A DNA stretch of 39,988 nt from a bacterium D16-36 (GTDB lineage: Bacteria; Bacillota; Clostridia; Lachnospirales; Lachnospiraceae): NCBI GenBank assembly GCA_003611745.1, contig RAYF01000054.1, positions 1 to 39,988 of the forward strand. Direction: 5' to 3'. The translations under genes were made by a program, and so were the position numbers. The notes below the pieces were generated by a model that saw only the letters and a list, made by a program, of their open reading frames with translations, was not told the DNA's origin and did not search any database. How positions within the stretch are numbered: position 1 is the first letter of the stretch; each line of letters starts with the position of its first letter. Of this stretch, positions 8,747 to 15,812 are shown piece by piece.

Positions 8747-9042
8747 TGGAACATCCTCCCCAAAAATGAAGTCGCCTTCTTTTGTGTCTCTTCCCTGTCG
8801 GAATAAGCAAAACTGTCAATCCTGCCATCTACATCTACCTCGCCCTTCTCCAGCGACAGGCGGTTTACATGAAGTTCATCCCCCCGTATCAGAAGAATCC
8901 CCTGCTCTGTCTCCAGATAAACTTCTTTCGCATCAAACGAAAGCACATCGCGCACCCCTGACAGCACCGCGGTCTTTCTGGCATTCAGATAAACCTTATG
9001 CACATTCCCTTTTCTATTTTCTTCATATAATCGCTCATCCAT
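8743..9042 (-). CDS. yabP: Sporulation protein YabP
   Basis: A 99-residue protein of the YabP/YqfC family, needed for spore cortex/coat development in the mother cell. It has the family pattern of short beta strands (KVYLNARKTAVLSGV, LETEQGILLIRGDELHV, GEVDVDGRIDSFAYSD). ATG at 9040-9042 is preferred over the TTG one codon upstream, because AGGAGG lies eight bases before the ATG. Coupled to yabQ. A sigma-E-like promoter is visible at 9160-9187. Confidence 0.88.
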   Translation of the reverse strand: MDERLYEENRKGNVHKVYLNARKTAVLSGVRDVLSFDAKEVYLETEQGILLIRGDELHVNRLSLEKGEVDVDGRIDSFAYSDREETQKKATSFLGRMFQ

Positions 9043-9253
9043 CAAAAAAGCCTCCTCCTACACTTTTTATCCAAAAATACGGCGGGGACTGCTGTCAGCA
9101 GCGCACAGACATGCCCTGCTGCCTGTTTTGGCCCTCGCATCATATAATACGGATAGTTCAGTATATGAGAAGACTTTTCCAATTATCACTAAGGAACTGC
9201 CAAAAAGTCAAATGGCCCGTTGCGTACGCGATTATAAATTTACTGCCTGTATA
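9043..9253. other. yabP upstream region
   Basis: About 210 bases without a gene between yabP and the repeat at 9254. Apart from the possible sigma-E promoter, 9079-9166 contains short matches to the dispersed-element family (inner hairpin CTGCT/AGCAG, then GCATCATAT...GTTCAGTATAT as in 30679-30722), possibly a decayed copy. Confidence 0.3.
9160..9187 (-). promoter_or_regulatory. Possible sigma-E promoter of yabPQ
   Basis: On the minus strand GATAATT (9181-9187), 13 bp, then CATATACT (9160-9167), resembling the sigma-E pattern. In Bacillus yabP is under sigma-E control. The match is imperfect. Confidence 0.4.
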
Positions 9254-9386
9254 CTATATATCCGGCATTAAATAACCGCCGGATATATAGCCCCTCCGGG
9301 GGATGCGCACTTGCACGAAGATGCAGATGCCGCAAAGCGGCCGTGCTTGGCGCAGATGGCGATGATTAATCGCCATCTATATATAA
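9254..9386 (-). repeat. Structured dispersed element, copy D2
   Basis: Second near-identical copy of the element at 855-987 (132 of 133 positions). It ends four bases from the rqcP stop codon, so like D1 it lies directly 3' of a minus-strand gene in the same orientation. The core is at 9305-9353, the inner hairpin at 9330-9340 and the bulged base at 9309. Confidence 0.9.
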
Positions 9387-9390
9387 TTGC

Positions 9391-9630
9391 CTACAGAACC
9401 TTATAAAGCTCTTTTGCTTCCTCTTTTTTATATGTTTCTTCAATACTTAGAACCTCAACCTTTACTTTCTTATCGCCAAACGTAATTTCAATGACATCTC
9501 CCACCTTAACATTTAAAGATGCTTTTGCCACTTTTCCATTTACTGTAATCCTCCCAGCGTCACAAGCCTCATTCGCTACCGGACGCCTCTTAATTAACCT
9601 TGAAACCTTCAAATATTTGTCAAGACGCAT
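9391..9630 (-). CDS. rqcP: S4-domain RNA-binding protein RqcP/YabO
   Basis: A 79-residue S4-domain protein (MRLDKYLKVSRLIKRRPVANE, then the GRITVNGKVAKAS loop). In Bacillus the ortholog RqcP (YabO) binds stalled 50S subunits with RqcH and stabilises the P-site tRNA during alanine tailing. Gene order next to yabP-yabQ-divIC supports this over HslR. The ATG at 9628-9630 is chosen because GGAGGG sits about eight bases upstream; the longer frame has none. A large hairpin at 9658-9714 precedes it. Confidence 0.9.
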   Translation of the reverse strand: MRLDKYLKVSRLIKRRPVANEACDAGRITVNGKVAKASLNVKVGDVIEITFGDKKVKVEVLSIEETYKKEEAKELYKVL

Positions 9631-9657
9631 TTCAAATCCCTCCATACAGCACAATCA

Positions 9658-9714
9658 GCTTTTTGCAGGCGCCGAAAACAGCATGGCAAAACTATGCCGG
9701 ATGCTGCAAAAAGC
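9658..9714 (-). promoter_or_regulatory. Leader hairpin before rqcP
   Basis: An 11-bp perfect outer stem (9658-9668 with 9704-9714) encloses further pairing (CAGCAT with ATGCTG, GGC with GCC). It lies between the hup terminator and the rqcP ribosome binding site, about 20 bases from the latter. Role unknown. Confidence 0.45.
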
Positions 9715-9720
9715 AGAAAA

Positions 9721-9742
9721 GAGGTTGTCCTAAAACAACCTC
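9721..9742 (-). terminator. Terminator of hup
   Basis: GAGGTTGT...ACAACCTC stem (9721-9728 with 9735-9742), followed on the minus strand by TTTTCT. It lies 29 bases after the hup stop. Confidence 0.75.
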
Positions 9743-9771
9743 CAGTCAAAATTAATAATTTCCATTTCATA

Positions 9772-10047
9772 CTATTCGTTTACTGCATCCTTTAAAGCCT
9801 TACCAGCCTTGAACTTAGGAGCTTTAGATGCTTTAATTTTCATCTTTTCGCCAGTTAATGGGTTTCTGCCCTCTCTGGCTGCTCTCTCAATCACTTCAAA
9901 TGTACCAAATCCAACTAACTGAATCTTTTCACCCTTCTTTAACTCATCTGAAACAACATCAATAAAAGCTTTCAAAGCCTTCTCAGAATCTTTCTTAGAA
10001 AGCTCTGCCTGCTCAGCGATTGCCGCAACCAATTCTGTTTTGTTCAT
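9772..10047 (-). CDS. hup: HU family DNA-binding protein
   Basis: Nucleoid histone-like protein of 91 residues, a dimer that bends DNA. The sequence is canonical: [18 protein letters not shown] at the N-terminus, [18 protein letters not shown] in the beta-arm region, and [16 protein letters not shown] at the C-terminus. It is expressed alone from a strong promoter (10096-10124) and ends at a terminator (9721-9742). It sits upstream of rqcP as in other Clostridia. Confidence 0.96.
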   Translation of the reverse strand: MNKTELVAAIAEQAELSKKDSEKALKAFIDVVSDELKKGEKIQLVGFGTFEVIERAAREGRNPLTGEKMKIKASKAPKFKAGKALKDAVNE

Positions 10048-10095
10048 GGATAAATCCTCCTCAAAATTTAATTTCCGTAAAAACTTACAAATCTA

Positions 10096-10124
10096 TTTAT
10101 ACCCTCATTATGCCTATTTGTCAA
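10096..10124 (-). promoter_or_regulatory. Strong sigma-A promoter of hup
   Basis: Consensus TTGACA (10119-10124), 17 bp, TATAAA (10096-10101) on the minus strand. Confidence 0.8.
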
Positions 10125-10186
10125 GAATTTTCGGCAATTCTTTGCCTTTTTTCTGGTTTTAGAAAGTATAACACTCCTTTTTTTCC

Positions 10187-10528
10187 TCAAACCATTTTCG
10201 CATACCTGTCACGCTCTTTCAACAATTCCTGATATTTATCCAGAAGCCCCTCATCGGTACCTGCACGAAGCGGCTCCACAATTTCTGAAATAATGTGAAG
10301 CAAAGAAATCAGCCCAAGATTTGCAATGAGCCCTTTCAGGGTATGGGCGCTTTCAAACCCCCTCTTTATATCATGCTTCTCCAATGCCTCCTTAAGCTGT
10401 GAAAAACAAGGATCTTCCATCGCCTGGGCATAACACTCAAAATAGAACTCCTCATCATCCAAAAACCGCTCCATCACTTCGTCAATATTACATCCCCATG
10501 CCTTTAACTCTATCAGTCTGCCATCCAT
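10187..10528 (-). CDS. Stand-alone Hpt (histidine phosphotransfer) domain protein
   Basis: A 113-residue helical protein with the Hpt signature ESAHTLKGLIANLGL, where His62 would be the phosphorylated residue. Such proteins relay phosphate between a hybrid kinase and a response regulator. No kinase or regulator is next to it here, so its partner is unknown. ATG at 10526-10528 has AAAGGAGGG upstream; a longer frame lacks a site. The N-terminal part (MDGRLIELKAWGCNIDEVMERFLDDEEFYFECY, here split over residues 1-33) is typical for small clostridial Hpt proteins. Confidence 0.85.
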   Translation of the reverse strand: MDGRLIELKAWGCNIDEVMERFLDDEEFYFECYAQAMEDPCFSQLKEALEKHDIKRGFESAHTLKGLIANLGLISLLHIISEIVEPLRAGTDEGLLDKYQELLKERDRYAKMV

Positions 10529-10649
10529 ACTTCTTCCCTCCTTTCCACGCTCTAGACGCTCTAGCGTACCATTACACTGTGATATCATCTTTATAGCCTG
10601 TTTTTCTCAATTTTGATGCTCCTAAAAAGGACTTCCCTCTCAAAACCCC

Positions 10650-10685
10650 GAAAGTCCCTTTGTTAATTATAACAAAGGGACTTTC
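10650..10685 (-). terminator. Terminator after spoVT
   Basis: A 16-bp perfect stem (10650-10665 with 10670-10685) with a 4-base loop, 54 bases after the spoVT stop. On the minus strand it is followed by GGGGTTTTG, a weak U-tract. Confidence 0.65.
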
Positions 10686-10738
10686 TCTGTCAAGATATAT
10701 TTACGACAGCTTTCGTCTGTAATCATCCTGTTTTCATC

Positions 10739-11281
10739 CTACTGCTCCATCTGCTTTCCCAGAAAATTAGCAGCAAATGTAACAAGATTTTCTTCTGCCG
10801 CGCCAAATTTTTTATCATTATTCTTCGTCAGCAGGATAACGCTGCCCATCACATCGCCCTCTACGATAATCGGACATATGACTTCACAGGCATATTTTTT
10901 CTCCTCATTTGCTACAGGCACATAACCTTTTGCATCATCTGTCATTACCTTCTCTCTATTTGCAATCACCTGCTCCATCTCTTTGCTGATAGGCTTCTGC
11001 AACAGTTCCTTCTTCCCGCTGGAAGAAACTGCAATAAAATGATCCCTATCTGTCACCGCCACGATTCCTCCTGATGTCTGTGCCAGAGAGTCCACATACT
11101 GCTTTGCCAACTCCCCTAATTCTACAATAGGTGAATACTTTTTTAATATAATCTCCCCCTCTTTATCTGTATAAATTTCCAGAGAATCCCCTTCCCTAAT
11201 CCGGAGAGTCCTTCTGATTTCCTTTGGTATCACTACGCGTCCTAAATCGTCTATACGTCTTACTATTCCTGTTGCTTTCAT
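10739..11281 (-). CDS. spoVT: Stage V sporulation protein T, AbrB-type regulator
   Basis: Forespore transcription factor that tunes sigma-G genes. The N-terminal swapped-hairpin AbrB domain (MKATGIVRRIDDLGRVVIP, residues 1-19 and on to about 50) is almost identical to Bacillus SpoVT, and the C-terminal half is a GAF-like domain (about 56-178). The second of two adjacent ATGs (11279-11281) is chosen from homology; GGAGG is upstream. A sigma-G-type promoter at 11351-11380 fits its known control. Length (180 residues) is normal. Confidence 0.93.
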   Translation of the reverse strand: MKATGIVRRIDDLGRVVIPKEIRRTLRIREGDSLEIYTDKEGEIILKKYSPIVELGELAKQYVDSLAQTSGGIVAVTDRDHFIAVSSSGKKELLQKPISKEMEQVIANREKVMTDDAKGYVPVANEEKKYACEVICPIIVEGDVMGSVILLTKNNDKKFGAAEENLVTFAANFLGKQMEQ

Positions 11282-11350
11282 CATTTTTCCTCCATTACCA
11301 TAATTTTATGAGTTTTCTCACGTTTTTCAATTCCAAAATGGCTATGAAGT

Positions 11351-11380
11351 TATTATGTGGAAAAAAAGCAATAATATTCA
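11351..11380 (-). promoter_or_regulatory. Sigma-G-type promoter of spoVT
   Basis: On the minus strand TGAATA (11375-11380), 17 bp, CATAATA (11351-11357), close to the sigma-G/F consensus (CATACTA at -10). In Bacillus spoVT is sigma-G dependent. Confidence 0.7.
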
Positions 11381-11479
11381 AAACCTATATTTTTGCAAAT
11401 CCCTTCCAGAATCGTACATTATTCTTGCCCAAACACGGAAAATCCGGCCTATTCTCATTTCCTCATTAGTTTTTGAACT

Positions 11480-11520
11480 GATACTAATATGAAGTTAATG
11501 CTTAATTTCATATTAGTATC
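11480..11520. promoter_or_regulatory. 14-bp inverted repeat between spoVT and the regulator gene
   Basis: GATACTAATATGAA (11480-11493) and its exact complement (11507-11520) are separated by 13 bases in the otherwise AT-rich gap of 11282-11726. It lies about 62 bp upstream of the -35 of the regulator promoter. It could be an operator or a structured site; there is no good U-tract for termination. Confidence 0.45.
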
Positions 11521-11581
11521 ACTATTTGAAATTAATTAACATTGGTAAAATAGGACAATTTGGAAATTATAAAATTTTGAA

Positions 11582-11610
11582 TTGACCTCCCCCCGTTGTT
11601 AGAGTATACT
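11582..11610 (+). promoter_or_regulatory. Sigma-A promoter of the ArsR-type regulator
   Basis: TTGACC (11582-11587), 17 bp, TATACT (11605-11610), preceded by A/T-rich sequence. The leader to the start codon is about 110 bases. Confidence 0.75.
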
Positions 11611-11726
11611 AGATTTATGGGATATTTTAACACAATTACTCTGCTTTGCATTTAATGTTAGTGTACCACTATATAATGAAAAGTTACCTATATTATGAAA
11701 GAGAATCTATTCAGGAGGACATATTT

Positions 11727-12662
11727 ATGCTTCATATTACATCACTGGATGAAGGCCTTAAGGTCTTCAAGGCTCTTGGCTCCGATGTCCGCATTGAAAT
11801 TGTCAAGCTTTTACTGAAGAATAAAGAAATGAGTATGAATGAACTTGCATCAGAGCTTTCTATAACAAACGGGGCGCTGACAAACCATATCAAGAAACTG
11901 GAAAACTGCAATATTGTAACGACATCCAGTGAATCTTCGGGACACGGCAACCAGAAAATGTGCTCCCTCCATCTTGATAAGATTCTTGTTGATTTTGATG
12001 TTCCGGAAATGTGCCAAAATCTATATGCTACAGACTTAAAGATAGGGCACTTCTCCAGCTACAAAGTCTATCCCACCTGCGGGCTTGCCAGTGCTGATGC
12101 CCTAATCGGGGAGGTGGACGATACACGCTACTTTTCCCACTCAGACCGCTACAATGCGGAGATTCTGTGGTTTACAAAAGGCTTTATAGAATATGAGATA
12201 CCCAACTTTATTCCCTATGCCCAGAAAATCACACAGATTATGCTGTCAGCAGAGCTAAGCTCGGAAGCTCCCGGAATTAACGAGGCATGGCCCTCTGATA
12301 TCAGCTTCTACCTGAACGACAAATGCATTGGCTCTTGGACTTCTCCCGGTGATTTCGGCAACATAGGCGGAATTTTTACTCCGGACTGGTGGCCTCATAA
12401 TTGGAACCAATATGGGCTTTTAAAACTGTTAGTAATTAACAAGCAGGGAACGTTTATAGACGGCTTAAAAATATCTGATATAACTATTAATGATTTTCAA
12501 CTTGACTTTAAGAGTAAAATAAGGTTCCGGATGGCCGTCAATGACGATGCTGACCATGTCGGCGGGCTTACGCTCTTTGGCAAATCTTTCGGCAACTACA
12601 GTCAGGACATTAAGGTAAGCATTAACTACGCGCCGATTGAGCCAGAACCGGAACACCATTAA
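11727..12662 (+). CDS. ArsR-like winged-helix regulator with beta-rich C-terminal domain
   Basis: A 311-residue putative transcription regulator. Residues about 5-85 form an ArsR-type winged helix (GLKVFKALGSDVRIEIVKLL, then MSMNELASELSITNGALTNHIKKLE). The rest (about 105-305) is rich in aromatic and beta-strand sequence (ILWFTKGFIEYEIP, SFYLNDKCIGSWTSPGDFG, FTPDWWPHNWNQYG) and looks like a beta-sandwich, perhaps sugar binding; that is inference. The ATG at 11727 has AGGAGG eight bases upstream. It ends 88 bp from the convergent end of the arabinose operon, which makes it the best local candidate to control those genes. Specificity is not readable from the sequence. Confidence 0.7.
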   Translation: MLHITSLDEGLKVFKALGSDVRIEIVKLLLKNKEMSMNELASELSITNGALTNHIKKLENCNIVTTSSESSGHGNQKMCSLHLDKILVDFDVPEMCQNLYATDLKIGHFSSYKVYPTCGLASADALIGEVDDTRYFSHSDRYNAEILWFTKGFIEYEIPNFIPYAQKITQIMLSAELSSEAPGINEAWPSDISFYLNDKCIGSWTSPGDFGNIGGIFTPDWWPHNWNQYGLLKLLVINKQGTFIDGLKISDITINDFQLDFKSKIRFRMAVNDDADHVGGLTLFGKSFGNYSQDIKVSINYAPIEPEPEHH

Positions 12663-12695
12663 ATCTGATTCAACGGAAACTTTCCCAATAACCTA

Positions 12696-12725
12696 AAAAG
12701 GGCACCAGCAATCCGGTGCCCTTTT
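12696..12725. terminator. Bidirectional terminator
   Basis: AAAAGGGCACC (12696-12706) pairs with GGTGCCCTTTT (12715-12725) between two convergent genes, with T-runs on both strands. Confidence 0.85.
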
Positions 12726-12750
12726 GATTTTTGTATCGAATTGAAACAAG

Positions 12751-14091
12751 CTATAAATCTCCAGCCCTCTTTGCCCAGAACTGTACTCCCTTTCCGGACA
12801 TTCCAGTCAGTGCAACCGTCGGCTGATCCTTCTCGTGATCCCACACTGCAGTGACATAGGCTCTTTCCCTATGAGGCCCATATGCGATAGAGAGCACGTT
12901 CCCATCATACGTCCATGTCCCCTGAATAGAGCAGCACTCATAATATCCAGAGCGCCCTAATTTCATAGGGACAGCAGTCTGGATTCCCTGTGGAAGAGAA
13001 GGGACAAAATCTATCCTCTCATACAATCCATAAAGTTCATCCATAGGAATATCCTGCTCTACCTCCCCACTGTACGGCTCAGGGCTGAGCAACGGCCAGC
13101 CGTCCTCCGTCCAAAAAATTTTCCGTACCTGCATGGTTGACGGTTCCGGTTTATTCCTAAAATTCTTCTCCCTGATATGGCACACCAGATACCAGCTTCC
13201 ATCCTTATCATGAAGTACAGAATTGTGCCCTGGCGCCATATACTCCGTACCGTCATTCCAATGATATCCTCCAAATAACAGCAGCCCGATGCTGTTATCC
13301 TCATCTGTCAGGTCTGTAAGCGCCCTGCCATGGCAGTCAAGAAACGGCCCTTTCACTGTCCTGCTTCTCCCGACGCGAACCTGATAATCTGTCTTTAGGG
13401 AGCCATAAGAAACAAAAAGATAATAATACCCTGTCTCCTGATTATATACCATGTACGGCCCCTCTACAGCCGTACTCAGCCATTTGGGCCTGCAGGCAAG
13501 CTGAGTGCCGATTCCTTCCTCCGCAGCCATTCCAGTCTCCTTATCCAGAAGAATGATATGGCAGCCGCCCCAGAAAGAACCGTACACCATATACATTTCA
13601 CCGGTTTTTACATCGGTAATGATATTAGCATCAATCGCATTCACAGGCAGGGCATCGCTCGTCTTAAGCACGCATCCCTCCGGCCGGAACGGCCCTTCCG
13701 GATTATCTGCAACTGCCAGAAAGATACAGGACTGCTGAACCCCGAATTTAGAGTTTGAGCAGTAAAGCCTGTATTCCTCACCGACTTTTACGATATCAGG
13801 CGCCCAGATATCTTTGCTGCCCGTCCATGCTGATGCCTCCGCAGGCGGCTTGTCAACCACTTTCCCTACCATCTCCCAATGAACTAGATCCTTTGACTTC
13901 TGGCAGACAGCCCCTGTGCCGTAGATATAATAATATCCCGATGCCTCGTCCTGATAGATTGCCGGATCATGGGTCAGCCAAAGGCCAAGCGAAGGATCCG
14001 GCCCCTGTTTCGGCTTGCCCCCCAGAACAGGCTTTGGCGGCTCTGATGGCGGCTTATCTGGATACCTCACTTTATGTAAACTATCAATCAT
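12751..14091 (-). CDS. GH43 glycosidase, endo-arabinanase type, intracellular
   Basis: A 446-residue family 43 five-bladed propeller enzyme that probably hydrolyses alpha-1,5-arabinan fragments. The catalytic set is visible: base D42 in THDPAIY, pKa modulator D154 in NAIDANIITD, acid E210 in VEGPYMVY, and the metal-site motif MAPGHNS. A C-terminal beta domain of about 100 residues follows the propeller, as in AbnB-type enzymes. No signal peptide, so it works on imported oligosaccharides. Its start overlaps the end of the next GH43 gene upstream by eight bases. It lacks an obvious ribosome binding site, so coupled translation is likely. Confidence 0.85.
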   Translation of the reverse strand: MIDSLHKVRYPDKPPSEPPKPVLGGKPKQGPDPSLGLWLTHDPAIYQDEASGYYYIYGTGAVCQKSKDLVHWEMVGKVVDKPPAEASAWTGSKDIWAPDIVKVGEEYRLYCSNSKFGVQQSCIFLAVADNPEGPFRPEGCVLKTSDALPVNAIDANIITDVKTGEMYMVYGSFWGGCHIILLDKETGMAAEEGIGTQLACRPKWLSTAVEGPYMVYNQETGYYYLFVSYGSLKTDYQVRVGRSRTVKGPFLDCHGRALTDLTDEDNSIGLLLFGGYHWNDGTEYMAPGHNSVLHDKDGSWYLVCHIREKNFRNKPEPSTMQVRKIFWTEDGWPLLSPEPYSGEVEQDIPMDELYGLYERIDFVPSLPQGIQTAVPMKLGRSGYYECCSIQGTWTYDGNVLSIAYGPHRERAYVTAVWDHEKDQPTVALTGMSGKGVQFWAKRAGDL

Positions 14092-15031
14092 AAGAAAATA
14101 CCGGTCTTCCCTCGTTATCCCACTTCACCTGCATCAGGCATGCATGGCGGTTCGGATTATACAATGGGTCTCCTTCTATTTTAGATTCTGTTCTGGCATG
14201 ATATACCATAATATCATTTCCATTTTCATCCTTTGTAAAGGAATTATGCCCAGGCCCATAAATACCCTTTTCCTCGCATGTCTTTAACACTGGATAACGC
14301 TCTTTCTTCCATGACAGAGGGTCAAGAAGGTCGCTGCCGCTCTCCGCAGTAAGCATACCGACGCAGTATGCTGCACTAGTTTCGCTTGCCGAATATGTTA
14401 AAAAGAGCTTATTGCCGTTCTTAATCACGCCCGGCCCTTCATTTACCCAGAAGCCTACACGCTCCCAGTCATAATCCGGCGTCGTAAGCAGTACCTGCAC
14501 CGTCTTAAGCTTATAAGGTGTCTCAAGCTCCCCGATATAGAGGTTGGAAACCTGCTTGCCTACACCCACCTTTTCAGCCCAGACATAGTAGTACTTCCCA
14601 CAGTCCTCAAATACTGTTGCGTCCAAAGAAAATGCTTCAAAGGAAAATTCATCATCATCTGCCCTCTGCATTTTTCCTTTTTCAATCCATGGGTCTGCTA
14701 GCGGATCCTCCCCCTGGCATTCCAGTACATATGGACGGATATTCCAGATATCCTCTTTTTCCCCACCCGCAAAATAAATGTACCATTTTCCCATCAGATA
14801 ATGGATCTCAGGTGCCCAGATGTGCTCGCTCATAGGGCCACTCTCATGCTTTTTCCATATCTCTACTTCCTCTGCATCCTGAAGCCCTGCGATATCTTTC
14901 GACCTGCGCAGAATAATTTTGTCATATGCCGGGACAGATGCTGTAAAATAATACCATCCATCATGCAAATAAACATATGGGTCCGCACGCTGTAAAATCC
15001 AAGGTTCGTTAAATTTAAGTTCTTTAGCCAT
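14084..15031 (-). CDS. GH43 glycosidase, probable alpha-L-arabinofuranosidase
   Basis: A single-domain family 43 enzyme of 315 residues. Likely catalytic residues are D17 (LQRADPYVY), D137 (FSLDATVFED) and E198 (VNEGPGVI), and GPGHNSF supplies the metal-site His. No signal peptide, so it is cytoplasmic. Context (araD upstream, endo-type GH43 downstream) argues for arabino-oligosaccharide trimming; beta-xylosidase activity is a possible alternative in this family. ATG at 15029-15031 with GGAAG upstream is preferred to a start 16 codons earlier. Confidence 0.83.
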   Translation of the reverse strand: MAKELKFNEPWILQRADPYVYLHDGWYYFTASVPAYDKIILRRSKDIAGLQDAEEVEIWKKHESGPMSEHIWAPEIHYLMGKWYIYFAGGEKEDIWNIRPYVLECQGEDPLADPWIEKGKMQRADDDEFSFEAFSLDATVFEDCGKYYYVWAEKVGVGKQVSNLYIGELETPYKLKTVQVLLTTPDYDWERVGFWVNEGPGVIKNGNKLFLTYSASETSAAYCVGMLTAESGSDLLDPLSWKKERYPVLKTCEEKGIYGPGHNSFTKDENGNDIMVYHARTESKIEGDPLYNPNRHACLMQVKWDNEGRPVFSYD

Positions 15032-15093
15032 AGCGTAGTCTTCCCTTTCATTAAATATTAAGTCAAAACTTAGGAACAATTATTTAAAGTTCC

Positions 15094-15786
15094 TTATTGT
15101 CCATAATAAGCATTCTCGCCATGTTTCCTAAAGAAATGCTTATCCCTGATGCAGTCCGGCGCAGGGCCTACTTTCGGGTTAATCAGTTCTGTGCGGAATG
15201 CCATCTTGGCAACCTCTTCCAGCACAACTGCATTATGTACCGCCTCTGCTGCATCCTTCCCCCATGTAAACGGCCCATGGTTTGTGCAGAGCACTCCCGG
15301 TGTATACATAGGATTCAGGCCCTTTGTCTCAAAAGTCTCAATAATTACCAGCCCTGTATTCTTCTCATAAGCCTCGTCAATCTCCTCCGGTGTAAGGCTT
15401 CTTGCACATGGAATCTCACCAAAGAAATAATCCGCATGGGTTGTTCCATAGAGCGGAATGCTTCTTCCTGCCTGTGCCCATGAAGTTGCTTCTGGAGAAT
15501 GGGTATGTACAACACCTCCCATCTCAGGGTATTTCTTATACAATTCCAGATGGGTAGCCGTGTCTGAGGAAGGTTTATAGCGCCCCTCCACTTTATTGCC
15601 CTCCAGATCCATCACTACCATATCATCCGGAGTCAGCTCATCATAATCCACGCCACTCGGCTTGATAACAAAATAACCGCTCTCCCTGTCAATCCCGCTG
15701 ACATTTCCCCATGTATAAGTAATCAGCCCGCGTTTCGGAAGCTCCATATTTGCTTTATATACATCTTCTTTTAATTTTTCTAACAT
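15094..15786 (-). CDS. araD: L-ribulose-5-phosphate 4-epimerase
   Basis: Converts L-ribulose 5-phosphate to D-xylulose 5-phosphate, the last step of arabinose entry to the pentose phosphate pathway. The 230-residue length equals the usual AraD length. Class II aldolase-type motifs are present: [27 protein letters not shown] (zinc His pair) and TTHADYF. ATG with GGAGGATCAGGG upstream. It sits between araB (26 bp gap) and the GH43 genes. Confidence 0.95.
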   Translation of the reverse strand: MLEKLKEDVYKANMELPKRGLITYTWGNVSGIDRESGYFVIKPSGVDYDELTPDDMVVMDLEGNKVEGRYKPSSDTATHLELYKKYPEMGGVVHTHSPEATSWAQAGRSIPLYGTTHADYFFGEIPCARSLTPEEIDEAYEKNTGLVIIETFETKGLNPMYTPGVLCTNHGPFTWGKDAAEAVHNAVVLEEVAKMAFRTELINPKVGPAPDCIRDKHFFRKHGENAYYGQ

Positions 15787-15812
15787 ATCCCTGATCCTCC
15801 TCCTTCTCTGGA

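Noticed and set aside
10187-10588. Longer 133-residue version of the Hpt protein
   Set aside because: AAAGGAGGG sits directly before the internal ATG at 10528, and the extra N-terminal 20 residues have no start signal.
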